64,000 bases of DNA from contig NW_024881300.1 in NCBI RefSeq assembly GCF_018691265.1, forward strand, positions 1,445,046-1,509,045, in the 5' to 3' direction. Origin of the DNA: Tyto alba (lineage: Eukaryota; Chordata; Aves; Strigiformes; Tytonidae). How positions within the stretch are numbered: position 1 is the first letter of the stretch; each line of letters begins with the position of its first letter. Made by a program: the position numbers and the translations under genes. The notes under the pieces are model-generated. The model was not told the origin of the DNA. It worked only from the letters and a program-made list of their open reading frames with translations, and searched no databases. Positions 34,116 to 46,439 of the stretch are shown piece by piece.

Positions 34116-36444
34116 CTGCAGTGCCCCTGCTGAGACTGTCTCTGCCCTGGCCTGGAGCTGGGCCCTGCAAAAAATAACCTGGCATTATAGCAGTCTGCCT
34201 GCCTTGCCTTCGGCTGCTCTGAGCCAAAGTGGGCACATAACCAGCCCAAAGCCCCGCTGTTCCCCTGGGCTGCTGAGTGTGCCTGGATCTGCTGAGTCCC
34301 TGCCGTTTTTCCACCCAAAGCGTGGTGTCTCTGCTACAGATTTCCTGGGGGGGCTTTGTGCTGGACATGGTGTCTTTGGGAGCAGCCTTGGGGCTGGAAC
34401 GGCAAGACCAAGCACCACAGTGCTGTTCTTCAATCCCAGGCAGTGAGGTTTTCCCACAGGGGAGCCCCAGCTGGGCACGGTACCCCTGGATGGGGGGAAA
34501 AACCTGGTCCCGTGGGGGAGCACAGCATGGGAACCACACTTCTGTGGGATGGAGAAGTTGAGAACCTTAAGATGGGCCAGGCAGCCCAGGACTGCATGAA
34601 TTTGCCCAGGAGGTGGTAACATCCCCAAAGAAAAGGATTTTGGGGTGGTGCTGGGTTTTTGTGGGAGGGTTCTGCCCCTTCTGGATAAGAGCTTCTCTTT
34701 GGGGAGCATGGGGAAAAGGAGCCAGGGCTCCTGCAAAGCTAAGCCTGGTCTCAGGAGGGCAGAGCAACCCGGCTGGCAGGAGAGGCAAAGCCACTGCTCC
34801 TTCCCTCAGAGGCCACCACTGCCTCTTGCTCATCTGGAGGATCAGCTGAAGCACCTCTGTCCCTCTGGGTCTGCCCTTTTCTGGGGTCATACCTCTTACC
34901 CCGGAGCGGGGGCCTGCCCGGTAGCACCAGCTTTGCTGGGAATCTTGAGACTGTGCTGAGGGCTACTCTGCACAGGAGCCCTCAACATTTCCCAGCCAGA
35001 AACACAAATGCTACAGCCCCCCCCCCCCCCCCCCCTCAGGGACAGACTCCTGGGCTGGGGCCATGTCTCTGCCCCACCGAGGCGAGCTGCACCCCAGTGA
35101 GTCACAGGCACCAGTGAGTTTTATTTCCTCACCAGCTCCTGTTCTTCCCAAGCCAGCGACAGTTTGGTAGCTGAGACTTTTGAGAGGCCGGGAAAGAGTT
35201 CAGCAGGGAGCATCTGCAACCCGGGTGCCAGCCTGGGCTTGGGGACACGGTGCCTGTGGCTGGAGGTAACGGCGCTGCCAGAGCTTGTGAGCTTGGACCC
35301 CCTGCTCCTTGTACCCCCTTCTTGGGGGATCCTGAGCAAGCCAGGTGCCCAGCCAGGAAAAGGAGGAGAGGCAAGATGCCCCTATGAAGTTCAGGGATGT
35401 TGGGAGCATCCCTAGGTGGAGAGAGGGGTCCCTTGCTCCGCGCAGGCACTTTCCATAGTGGATGGAAAGGCCCTTTCTGGAGCAATTGCAGGAGCTGGGA
35501 CACCTGGGCCCCACTTCTCTCCTGGAGCTGGGGCTCTGCTGCCCCATCCCTGGCATGTGCCAAAGGAAGCCAAGCCCGTGGGGCTGATGGAGCTCGCTGT
35601 CTTCCCCACGCCCAGGCTGACGTGCGCTTTTCCAAGCCCCTCACTGTGCTTTCCGAGGCCCTTCCCCTCCCGCGCTCAGCATCTGCCCAAACAAACCGAG
35701 CCCCACTGGGGATGGGGAGCGGTGCTGCTGCCCCAGCTGAGGGGAAGCTCTGAACCATCTGGGTTCTTCCCAGCCACCTCATTTCCCATGCAAATGCTCA
35801 CCTGTCTTTCTTCTTTTCTTTCACGGCTCATATCTGTGGCCGGAGGAGTCAGTGCCCACCCGGGCACCTCCCTGGGCATTTGTCAGCGCTGCGATGGCAG
35901 CAAGAGGAGAGAAATCCCCTGTGAGGAATGACTGAGGGCCAGGAGCATGGGTGAAGGGCCTGATCCTGCAGCTGTGTGGCTGTGCTCAGCCCAGCACCAG
36001 CTAAGAGACATGGCCAAGCCTCCACTGAGTACATTTCTTGCCCCTTGGCAGAGGTTCTCCGGCCCCAGTTGCTCCACACAAGCCAGCTGGAGCCCGGCCA
36101 GTCACTGTGGGCTGGCTCCATGCCCATCTCTTTCCATGTTTCTCCCTTTTGCCCCATGCCACGTGCTGAATCCTGGGCAATGAGCTATGCCAGGGATCCC
36201 ACCACTGCCTGCAGGCAGCTTGTAGCCCCCCCGTGATCATTGCCAGCCTCATGAGATGGATGCAGCTACTCCCCTGGGGACATGGGGAGAAACGGGACTG
36301 CTGAAAGCTGGGACAAGCTCTGTCAGCGTGGCTGATGGTCTGCAGTGCTGGTGACACAGGATGGTTGCCCACCTGCTGTGGCAGAGGGGTTTTGGCTGAG
36401 CTCGGGAGGCTGATAAATCTGTGAGCATCTCTCCGGCCCTTCAC
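34116..36444. other. Intergenic, no gene seen
   Basis: GC-rich DNA downstream of SDR gene B. It contains a C-run at about 35017-35036. A minus-strand AATAAA at 35118-35123 (AGGAAATAAAAC) could end a transcript, but the open frames above it (up to 217 codons, 35129-35782) match nothing known. Confidence 0.4.
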
Positions 36445-37030
36445 TGTCGTGGTTTAACCCCAGCCAGCAACTCAGCCCCACGCAGCCGCTGGCTCACTCC
36501 CCTGCAGTGGGATGGGGGAGAGAATTGGAAGAATAAAAGTGAGAAAACTTGTGGGTTGAGTTACAGACAGTTTAATAGGCAAAGCAAAAGTTGTGCGTGC
36601 CAGCAAAGCAAAACAAGGAATTGATTCACCACTTCGCATGGGGAGGTGGGTTCAACCATCTTCAGGACAACCAGGCTCCATCACGCGCTGACGGTGACTT
36701 GGAAGACAAATGCCATCACTCCGAGCATCCCCTCCTTCCTCCTTCTTCCCCCAGTTTTATATGCTGAGCCATATGGTCTGGGATGTCCCTGAGGACAGTG
36801 GGGGTCAGCTGTCCCACCTGTGTCCCCTCCCAACTTCTTGTGCACCCCCCAGCCCACTCGCGGGTGAGGTGATGTGAGAGGCAGAAAAGGCCTTGGCTCC
36901 ATGTAAGTGCTGCTCAGCAGTAACTAAAACATCCCTGAATTATCGACACTGTTTTCAGCACAAATCCCAAACATAGCCCTGTACTAGCTACTGTGAAGGA
37001 AATTAACTCTATCTCAGTGAAAACCAGCAC
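36445..37030 (-). mobile_element. Solo LTR of an avian endogenous retrovirus, reverse orientation
   Basis: The plus strand starts TGTCGTGGTTTAACCCCAGC and ends near ATCTCAGTGAAAACCAGCAC, the reverse complement of a familiar avian LTR of about 0.6 kb. On the minus strand it has a TATAAAA box (36755-36761) and ATTAAA (36571-36576), in LTR order. Internal anchors are CTCACTCCCCTGCAGTGGGA, ACTTGTGGGTTGAG, CCCTCCCAACTTCTTGTGC and AATTAACTCTATCTCAG. The 3' edge is slightly decayed and no clean target duplication is visible. No internal retroviral genes are present. Confidence 0.87.
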
Positions 37031-40000
37031 GCCTGGGAACTGAGGCATCACAGCGTGGGCAGGTCACCCCGGACTGTGTGCCAGAGGTGGTGAGAGGAGT
37101 AATTGGAAGCTCTGCAGGTGAAGTCCACCCTGGCATTACTAGAAGCCCAGCTGCTGGGGGGGTGAGAACAAACCCCGAGGGGCTGCTGGCCGTTGAAGCA
37201 TCATGAGCATCAGCCTGTAGGAAGCTCAGTGCAGTGGGCTTCCCTGCGGGTGTTGGGACAGCAGGCTAATTGCCGTGCAGAACCAGGTGTCAGCGGGTCA
37301 GTCAATGCCATTTTTCAAGCCAACAGGAGACAGGGACAGGACCTCCGCAACTGGGAGTCGCCCTTGGTGAGTGCTTTGCCGTCACAAGTGAGGCCAGCTG
37401 CTCCCCAGGAGCCTGTTCTTTCACCCCGCAAGACGGGGCTCATCCCAAGGGGGCACATGTTGGAGCTGAGCTGCCAGAGACTATGCCCACCATGGTAACT
37501 TGGAGGCCAGGGATGCCCTTAAGATGCTCCAGGACAAATGTTCTTCAAGAAGCCTCGGTGAGGGGCCGGTTGGGCAGGTCTCCCTGCTCAAATGCTTGCC
37601 AAGTAGTGTCGGTTTTTCCTTTGCACAAATTCCGGGTGTTTGTGTTCACGTAGCTGATTATCTCCCCGTTTCCTCTGCTGCCTGATGTTTCCTGCCTCGT
37701 TCACTCCCTTTTGCCGGCTTTGCCCTTTGTGTCAGGCTTGTCTCCTGGCTCTGGGCAGCACCAGACCTCAGCGTTCCCCCCGCCCTGCCCACCGTGATGG
37801 CAACACGCAGCCCTGGGCGCTGTGCCCTGCGTCCTGTCACCGGGCTGCAGCACAGTGCCCCCCAGGAGGCGTGTGAAATGCCAGCTCCGCCTGGGAGCAC
37901 GGGCAAGCTGGGATAGGGAAAGGATGATTTAGGATCCATCCGTATTCTGAAGCTGGGGGACAGGTGCCAACTGGACCAGCGCATTGCCACAGGGGGCTAC
38001 TGGGTCCAGCAGCGGGGAAATCTGGACGACTCCTCGGGGACCCTTCACGCAGGGGATGCACAAGGAACACGTCTGGGGACTTCCAGGGACCATGGGTGAG
38101 GAGGTTGTCACCCAGAGCATCTCAGACTGCCTCCACCAGCCCCCGTATAGTGATAGTAGCATCTGGGTGCAAACTTATCTCTGCTCTGGGAAGCCCAGCA
38201 GCTCTCCAGGCTCTAGGGATCGACTTCAGTGATGGGAAAGGCCCATATTTTCTAGGATCTTCTACCAGCTGCCTTCTTTCAGACCAGTAGCCACTGGCAA
38301 AGACTTGTTGTGGCAGGAGCTGGGTCAGGACAGGAGCTGGGAGGACTAGGGAAGTCCTGGCAGGACTTGCCAGGATCGGGACAAGACGCATTTCGAGAGG
38401 GAACCGTAGGGCAACCAGCAGCAGGCAGAGCCCCCGCGGAAGGCAAAGCCTGCTCCAGGAGGAGAGGGTCAAAAGAGGAGACTGGGAACGGAAAAGGGCT
38501 GCTCCTGTGACACAGATGCAGCTGCGGAGGTGGAGCAGCAAGCAGGAGGCAGGTCACAAACAGCCAGCACACGAGGAAGTGCTGGGACACCGGCCAGGGT
38601 GGCCAGGGCGGCTGGCCGCAGCAGCTCCAGGTGCAGCAGACCTTCGGTGGCCGGGGAAGGACTGGGACCAGAGGCAACCAGAACAGCAGGGACCCCAGCC
38701 AGGACCTGGAGATCCCCTCAGCAGGAGTCTTCTTCCAGCCAAACCAGCTCTTCGTTCTGCCAAGGTGTGAGCAACTGTCCATGGCCTGGGGGGGGGGACG
38801 GGGACGGGGGACGGGGACGGGGCAGCAGGGTGGGGACATCTCCGTGCAGGGTGGCACCTCGATCCTGTGGCTGAGCCCTCTTGGGTGACCGTTGCCAGAG
38901 CCACCAGCGGTGGGGTAGACTGACACTGGGAAGGCTGGATCATGTAGGGGACCTGCGGCTCTCTGGGGCGGGGGAGGGGTGTGTGTGTGCAGTGCTGGGA
39001 GGGTGCTGGGGCCCAGGGCTGCCACCAAAATATGAGGACCCAGCCTGGGTGCATGAAAAACGCGGCTCAGGAAGAAGCACATCCCGGTCCCTGCGGCACA
39101 AGGGCTGCCGAGGAAGCCGAGTGGGGCCAGCAGATAATGTGCCGAGGCTTCCTCCGGCACCGCCGCAGCGGCAGGGCTGGGGTTGCTCCATCGCTATCTG
39201 GCCCTGCAGAGCCCCGCTCATCCCTTCTCCTCTGCCCTGTTATTGTTAGCCGGGAGGGAGCAGCTCACCAAGTCCCACCTCAAGCTTTTTAACCCGCTGC
39301 TGCCTGGCCCTGCTGCTCTCTGCTCCCGCTGGCCAGAGCCGGGAAGGCTCCGTGGCTGCCCTGGGAGGACCGTTTGGTACTGGGAGCTTGCCGCAGGCTT
39401 TACCTCCCTGGGGACCAGTGGCACATCCCCCCCCAGCAGGTCTCCTTCAAGCCACGTTGTCCCCCATGGGTGTCCCACAGCCACTCTTGCAAAGGGTGGA
39501 CGCTGGCATTGTCACCTCTCCGTGCGGAGAGAAAATCCTGAAAGCTTTAAGTGCCGATGATTCCCTCCTTGCTCTCTCTTCCCCCTTTTAGCTGGTCGGA
39601 TCCTGCCTGGTGCTTCCTCTGGAAGCCCCCCTGGTCTGCTGGGGGGCACCATGGAGGCGGCAGCTTTCCCAGCTTTGCACAGATTTAACCCAAATATCTA
39701 ATAAACCATTTGGAGGAAATCCATCTTGGGGAAGAAAATTACAGCACTTCACTGGCTTCATTTGACGAGCCGGGGTTTACTTGAACCTCAGGGTCTCTGG
39801 AGCTGCTGCCTGCCGCTCCTTGGGTAAGTGGAAATCAGACAGACATCTCAGCAACCTTCTCCAGATCATCGTCTTGTCCCACAACTGAATTCTGCCAAAT
39901 TGTCCCCCTCTTTTCATCTGGCAGGGAGGGGACCTTAGTGTCTTGTCAGCACAGGCCGGAGCTATGTCTTCCCTGGTGATGACCACCGCGGCACACCTCT

Positions 40001-43000
40001 CCTGAGCATCAGCACCCATGCAGGAGCAGAGGTAGGTCACTGAGCTGCTGCGCCTGCTGGGGTGGTGCAGAGATGCTCCACGTCTCCTGCACGTCATATG
40101 TTGACATACCCATCACACACCCTTGTGCCCCACGTGCACCCCCGGCATAAACCAGCGGTTCTCCTGGGCCAGCCGGCTCTATGACCCGGGGCCCTGGCAC
40201 AGCCACAGCCGTGGATCTTCCAAAAAAAAAAAAAAAAAAAAACCAAAAAAACAACAAACCCCGTTTGGGAGCTGTGCAAGCCGTGCTGTTACCCGAACTC
40301 AGCACAGGCGTGTGCACGCGGGGGTTGCAGCAAGGTGCTCGCCCTCGCTCCCACAGCTGGGGCTTCTGCCCGTGCCTTTGCCCCCAGCGGTGCCCGCAAA
40401 AGAGGTGACACTGCCCGAGTGAACCCTTGGCTGTAGGACCCAGTCCTGCTTTGAAGGGTCCTGGTGGGGTTTTGGTGCAGGTCAGCCTCTCCCTGCCCGT
40501 CCCCCAGCACCGGCTGGGCCTGAAATTCCAGCTCTTGCAGAACAAGTTCCCAGGAAGCTGCACCTGGAGCTGGCACCCGCGCCCGAGCGGCCCGGCGTGC
40601 CTGTCCGGTGCCGTGAGCGTGCATGGGGGGCTGTGGGGATGGCGGATGGGGTGAAGCTGCCCGGGGCATGCCACGGGCTAGGGCAGCTTTCCTGCTGCTC
40701 GCCTTGCTAGAGGGATCGTCCCCTCGGTCCCCAGCACATCAGCACCCAAATGCATCTGTGCAAACGTGGCGAGTGGCGCAGGAATGCCCCTGGAGACCAG
40801 CAGGTACCATCCCAGCCTCTCCAGTGGCAATGGTTTGTGTCCTAGCCCTTGCCAGGGACGCAGAGTGATGTGGCCAGGATGCCCACTCAGGTCCCAGCCC
40901 CGCTGCCCTGGAGCATCCTTCCCCGCCTTGTTGGCTCTAGGGAGGGGACTGAGACCCAGTGATGGCAAGAACAAGGATTCAAGCTCATTTTGACGAGCTC
41001 TCTCCCCTGTGTCGCTCTCCTCGGAGCTAGGGAAGTGACGCTGGGGAGGAACTTGGCTCCTCTTGTTTGTTATTACAGGATAAAGTTACCCTTTAAAGCA
41101 GAGCCAGGGCTGTCAGGGCTGCATACCATCCGGGAACATCGCTCCTTCCCAACGGCTCCAACACACTTCTTGTTATTGTACTCGCGTGGAGCCAGCCCGT
41201 TCCCAGCGCTGGGCGCAGCGAGGGGGACGCAGATGGGGGGATCTGAAAAGGAGCCTCGAGGCTCTTTTTCCACCCTGGGAAAGTTGGAAGCAAAGGGAAA
41301 AGGCGTCTCTCTGGAGAGGGAGAGCTCTTCTGGCTCGGGGATATGTGGGGAAGGAGCAAGGGCTGAGAGCAACAGAAGGGCAGGGAGAGGTGGATGTGGC
41401 CAGGGTATGCTGGGGGTGTCTGTTGTCCCCCCAGAGAATGACCAGGGTTGCTGCCCTCACTGCAGCTCGGCTGTGGACATTCTCAAGGGGACGGACCACT
41501 GGTTCCCACTGGGGAAACTGGCAGGGGGGTGGCGTATGGCTGGCACCCATCTCTCCACCCCACGAGTCCAGCGCCAGCTCAGCATCTCCGGGCGATGCGC
41601 AGCCAGAAAGAGGGCTGGCTCCTCCGTCGAGCTCCAGCCTCTGTTCCTGGTGGTTCCAAATCCAGGCGACCCCCCCTTTTCCTGTGAGCTGGCACCCCAG
41701 GAGACACCCCAGCACCCCAAGACTTTGCGGACATGAGGGTTCCTCAGCAGTGCCTCGGCCATCCCACCCACACTAGGCCCTCTGGAGGGGGGCTGGGGGG
41801 CTCGCTTAGGGCTTGACCCCCCCCTGCACTGAGCCGTGACGTGCCTGTGGGGTGGAGGGGAAGGAAGCCGGCCCTGTGGAGCTGAGCCAGGGAGAGCTTC
41901 CTGGCAGTGAGCTCCGGCCTCCAGCGCCTTCCATGCTGCTGCAGATGGCTCCGAGCAGGATGGAAAGCAAAGGGCTGTGCGAGCCCTTTCCAGCCATTCC
42001 CCAGCCTGGCACCCACCCGCCAGCCGGTGACGCAGTGCCGGGGCCCCGTCACACCGGCGGGGTGTCGGGGAGGGGGCGGTGGGGGGGAAGCCTGACTCAT
42101 CCTCGGCAGGAGAATAGGAGACTTGCACGTGTAAACGGAGCTGGCCCCGGTGAGCCAGGGCATGTGACAGATACAGGAGAGACAGGCTGGAGCCACAGCC
42201 CCGGGGCTGGTGGCATGGACACATGTGCTAGGGGCATGTGAGAGGGGGCTTGGCCTGCGGAGAGCCAGAATCAGTCTGCTCCCGCCCCGTCCTAAGGCTC
42301 AGGGGAGCATCACTTGAGTGGGGAGGATGAGGCAGGATCTGTGCTATTGGCACGTCCCCCCCCCCCGCTACCACTGCCCCACCGATGGCTTTCAGCAACC
42401 AGTTCTAACCCCTGGTCCCGCTGTTTGGCTGCCACCGCTTTCCTTCAGGGACACCCCTCCCAGCAGGGACCAGTTTGAGCCAGCAGCGCAGGACAGGCAG
42501 AAGAGGCGCAGGATGAGGCCAAAGCTCCTGAGATGCCACCTCGCGGTGCCAGCTCCAGGAGCAGAGCGCAGCTTGAGGTGTCAGGAGGTCTCCCTGCATC
42601 TTCTCTTCCGCCAGGATGGAGAGAGCATGGAAATGCCAGGCTTGGGTGCACAGAGGGTCACCGGGTGCCTGTTCCCTCCCCAGGACCAGGGATCACTCAG
42701 AAACCTCCCGGTCGGGCCGATGCACTCTCCAGCACATGATTTCCCCTCGCTGTGAGCTCCGGGCTGGGAGAGTCGCAGGCCAGTGGGGACAGATAATTGC
42801 AGCTACTTCCTATCCTCGCTTACCCCATGCAGCCAGCTTCATTTCCTCAAACCCCATCCCAGCGTTTTCTTGGTGGTTTTCTTGGAGGGGAGGGAAGGAT
42901 CATTTGCTGAAGGCTGGTGCTCGCTGCAGGGAGCGCTTTCGTGCTCTGGGAGGCCAATGTGGGTGCCCGCTGGCTGCCCAGCACGGACCCGCTCTGTGCT

Positions 43001-45249
43001 TTTGGGTGCAGCGGGTGCTGCTTATGAGGGGACGGGGACCCCGCCTCGGCGGTGCTCAGGACCACCACGGAGGGGATCAGGGTACACGCAGGTTCCCCCC
43101 GCGCTGCTCGGGGAGGGTCCACGTTCGCATGTATTTGCAAACAGCCCTGCCAAATTTGCAAATTCAGCCCTGCCAAAGCACCTCGTGCTCCAAATTGCTT
43201 TTTCCTCTTGCATCCCCTACGGCGGCGGCGTGCCTGGCCTGGGCCAGCTTTGGGGCAGGGTATTCCCACCCGCAGCCAACTCGATGGGCTGAGCTTTACC
43301 CTGGCGTCGATGCCGAAGCCCCGGGGCTGCCGATGCCGCACCGTGGCCGGGCTGTGCCAGCCTCCCTGCCACCGACCCTGTGTGCTGAGCCCGGCTGGTT
43401 GCTGGGCTTGCCCATGACCTCAGCTTTCCTGCTCAGTGTCAGACGGTCCCCGAGGGGCTGCAGGAATCTTGTGAATCATGCATACTTTTGGAGTGATTCC
43501 TCCCCGGGTGGGTGTGAGATGGTTCTTACAGTGCCGGGGTGGGGATGGCTGCCTGGTTGCTGGAGGTGCTGTGGTCCCAGGGGACGTTCAGCCCCCCAGG
43601 CTGAGCTGGGGGAGGGGTTGAAGGTGCTGCCTGACACCTTTCCAGGGTGGAGAAGAGACTTAGGAGAAAGGACAGCTGGCTGGTGGCCACAGAGTTTGGA
43701 CTAGCCCACGGTGCCCTTCTGCAGCTCCTTGCTCTCCTTGGCCTGTGCTGGGGCTGAGTCTGCTGCAGCTGCAATCTGGATGTTCTGGCTTCCCTGCAAA
43801 GCCCTGACTTGAGTGCCTGCTTGCCAGCCAGAGCGTCTGGGCGAGCTGACCAGCGACCAGCACCGGCCAACACCAAGCAGGTTTGTGGCCGTTCTGGGGC
43901 TGTCCTTGCCTCCCTTCTCCCAGCCCCACCGGCAGGCAAAGTGCCGGGACAGGCAGCTCTGCCCCATGGAGAGGGACAGGCTGGGTCAGGGGCTGCACCC
44001 CAGCCTGCTGCTGCTGCAAGCTGGCCCTGAGAAGGGTTTTCAGCAGAGCTCAGAGGACCTGCTGGCACAGCCTCTCCCCACTCCCGGCCAGTTCCCGAGC
44101 CCGGCCGGGGCCCCGGTGAGTCAGCTGGAGCAGCAACTCACAATGCTCACGCTGCACCAGCACCGCCCTGGCTCCCTCCACTTTTTTTTTTCCCAGGTTG
44201 TGTTCCCCAAAAATAAGCAGCCGGAGGGATGAGGAGCCCGGTGCCGGGATGACGGACGCTGAGCTCCAAGCCTGCGGCAGGCTCTGCCGAGCCGAGGCAC
44301 CTCGGCTGCTCTTGGGGATGACGGCCGGGCTCCGAGCACACATGGCTGTCCCGGCGCAAGGCTTGAAAGCTCTGGCCTGCCCTTACTGCTTTGCTCCAAC
44401 GCTGAGCAGGAATGCTGAGCACGCAGCAGCTCCAGGGCGGCGTGGAGGGAGGCAGGCCCGGAGCCAAGCTGGCCTCCTGCCCTCCGGAGAGAGGGGAGAG
44501 GAAGACGTGGCTCCAGGCCCAGCCTGCGGCGAGAAGAGCAATTTGGGCAGAGACCCCGTGGCGCGGGGGTCCACCGATGCCTCAGAGTTTTCTCTGCATG
44601 GCAGCAGGCAGATGCAGGCAGCTGGCAGGTTGCTGCAGCTGCCAGGGGGAGAGGAACGCGCTTAGGGTGCTCCCAGCTCACCAGGCTCTGGCAAGGTGCA
44701 AATCCTGTCCTGGGAGGAGCTGGCTGGTGCTCAGACGGGGTGCCCTTGCGCTGAGGAACTCCTGCCTGCACCAGCCCCCAGCTTCCCAGCAGGGACAAAG
44801 ACTGCCGGGAAGCCTCTTCCTGTGGCTGGGGTCCAGGAGTATCCGTATCCACGCTGGGAAGGTTAACCCCTGCCTGCCGGTGGGCATCACCCCTCCTTAA
44901 AACCAGGAGGGGGGTTTGGGGGGAGCAGACAGGCCACGGGGTGCTGCGGGGACTGGGGCGGCGAGCCTGCCCTTGCTTTTGTTTGCAAAGCTGGTCTGTG
45001 CCAAGCAAACTGCCGGTGACCTAGAATAGCCCGTGCCGTGCGCCAGCCCGAGCCTTGGCAGAGGGAGTGTTTAGCTCAACATGCCCAGTCTGGCAGGGCG
45101 GGCAGGCGTGTGGCCGAGGGGAGGGGTGCTGCAGGCAGCCCTGCTCGCCCCAGCCCCGCTGCGGTCCCCCCTCCTCATGGCTCCAGAGCGATACGGCCGC
45201 TCCCCAGCCCGGCGGTGGCCGGGAACGGTGGTTGACCTTGCCATGGTGG
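37031..45249. other. About 8.2 kb GC-rich intergenic, no supportable gene
   Basis: Overlapping open frames occur on both strands (for example 42616-43704 plus and 44121-45008 minus), but they have proline/arginine/glycine-rich low-complexity translations and no domain. Simple tracts are a GGGGAC-type repeat at 38792-38822, an A-run at 40220-40238 followed by CCAAAAAAACAACAAAC, and scattered G/C runs. I looked for AGRP-like cysteine patterns and other genes expected near RIPOR1 and saw none. Confidence 0.45.
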
Positions 45250-45483
45250 TGCGTAGGTAAGCGAAGTGTGGTGGTGTGGGTCAGTCCGCCTCCAGGCACC
45301 CCAAATCTGTACCGAGAGGGTGGGCAATCCCTGGAGCTGGCTGCCTGGAGAGGCGGTCAATGCCCCAGGCTTGCCAGTGCTTAAGAGGCATTTGGACAGT
45401 GCTCTTAATAACATGCTTTAACTTTTGTCAGTGATCAGGCAGTTGGACCCAATGATCATTGTAGGTCCCTTCCAACTGAAAAC
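45250..45483 (+). mobile_element. CR1 LINE, 3' end (second subfamily)
   Basis: Anchors typical of an avian CR1 3' end are AATCCCTGGAGCTGGCTGCC, GAGGCATTTGGACAGTGCTC, TTAATAACATGCTTTAAC and GGCAGTTGGACCCAATGATC, then ATTGTAGGTCCCTTCCAACT. The element ends exactly where the pyrimidine satellite begins, i.e. at its own 3' microsatellite tail. Confidence 0.85.
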
Positions 45484-46439
45484 CTTCTTCTTCTTCTTCT
45501 TCTTCTTCTTCTTCTTCTTCTTCTTCTTCTTCTTCTTCTTCTTCTTCTTCTTCTTCTTCTTCTTCTTCTTCTTCTTCTTCTTCTTCTTCTTCTTCTTCTT
45601 CTTCTTCTTCTTCTTCTTCTTCTTCTTCTTCTTCTTCTTCTTCTTCTTCTTCTTCTTCTTCTCTCTTCTCTTCTCTTCTCTTCTCTTCTCTTCTCTTCTC
45701 TTCTCTTCTCTTCTCTTCTCTTCTCTTCTCTTCTCTTCTCTTCTCTTCTCTTCTCTTCTCTTCTCTTCTCTTCTCTTCTCTTCTCTTCTCTTCTCTTCTC
45801 TTCTCTTCTCTTCTCTTCTCTTCTCTTCTCTTCTCTTCTCTTCTCTTCTCTTCTCTTCTCTTCTCTTCTCTTCCTCTTCTCTTCTCTTCTCTTCTCTCTT
45901 TCTTCTCCTCTTCTCTCTTTCTTCTCCTCTCCTCTCCTCTCCTCTCCTCTCCTCTCCTCTCCTCTCCTCTCCTCTCCTCTCCTCTCCTCTCCTCTCCTCT
46001 CCTCTCCTCTCCTCTCCTCTCCTCTCCTCTCCTCTCCTCTCCTCTCCTCTCCTCTCCTCTCCTCTCCTCTCCTCTCCTCTCCTCTCCTCTCCTCTCCTCT
46101 CCTCTCCTCTCCTCTCCTCTCCTCTCCTCTCCTCTCCTCTCCTCTCCTCTCCTCTCCTCTCCTCTCCTCTCCTCTCCTCTCCTCTCCTCTCCTCTCCTCT
46201 CCTCTCCTCTCCTCTCCTCTCCTCTCCTCTCCTCTCCTCCCTTCCCTTCCCTTCCCTTCCCTTCCCTTCCCTTCCCTTCCCTTCCCTTCCCTTCCCTTCC
46301 CTTCCCTTCCCTTCCCTTCCCTTCCCTTCCCTTCCCTTCCCTTCCCTTCCCTTCCCTTCCCTTCCCTTCCCTTCCCTTCCCTTCCCTTCCCTTCCCTTCC
46401 CTTCCCTTCCCTTCCCTTCCCTTCCCTTCCCCTCCCCTC
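45484..46439 (+). repeat. About 950-bp polypyrimidine satellite tract
   Basis: Four successive domains: (CTT)n to about 45661, (CTCTT)n to about 45872, a short irregular patch to about 45924, (CTCCT)n to about 46238 and (CCCTT)n to about 46430. One strand is almost purely pyrimidine throughout. The open frames across it (poly-Phe/Ser-Leu on plus, poly-Glu/Arg-Glu on minus) are artefacts of the repeat. Confidence 0.99.

Noticed and set aside
40136..40260. Possible retroposed tRNA or SINE next to an A-run at 40220
   Set aside because: No A or B box in the right spacing and no target duplication; only a local CCGG...CCGG inverted pair.
40990..41736. 248-codon plus-strand frame
   Set aside because: It starts from a non-ATG codon and has no recognisable homology or conserved block.
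42616..43704. 362-codon plus-strand frame
   Set aside because: No domain, no splice framework, Pro/Arg/Gly-rich. Stop-poor frames are frequent in all six phases here.
44121..45008. 295-codon minus-strand frame
   Set aside because: Same compositional reason; considered as a possible small secreted or cysteine-rich gene such as AGRP, but it lacks the cysteine spacing.
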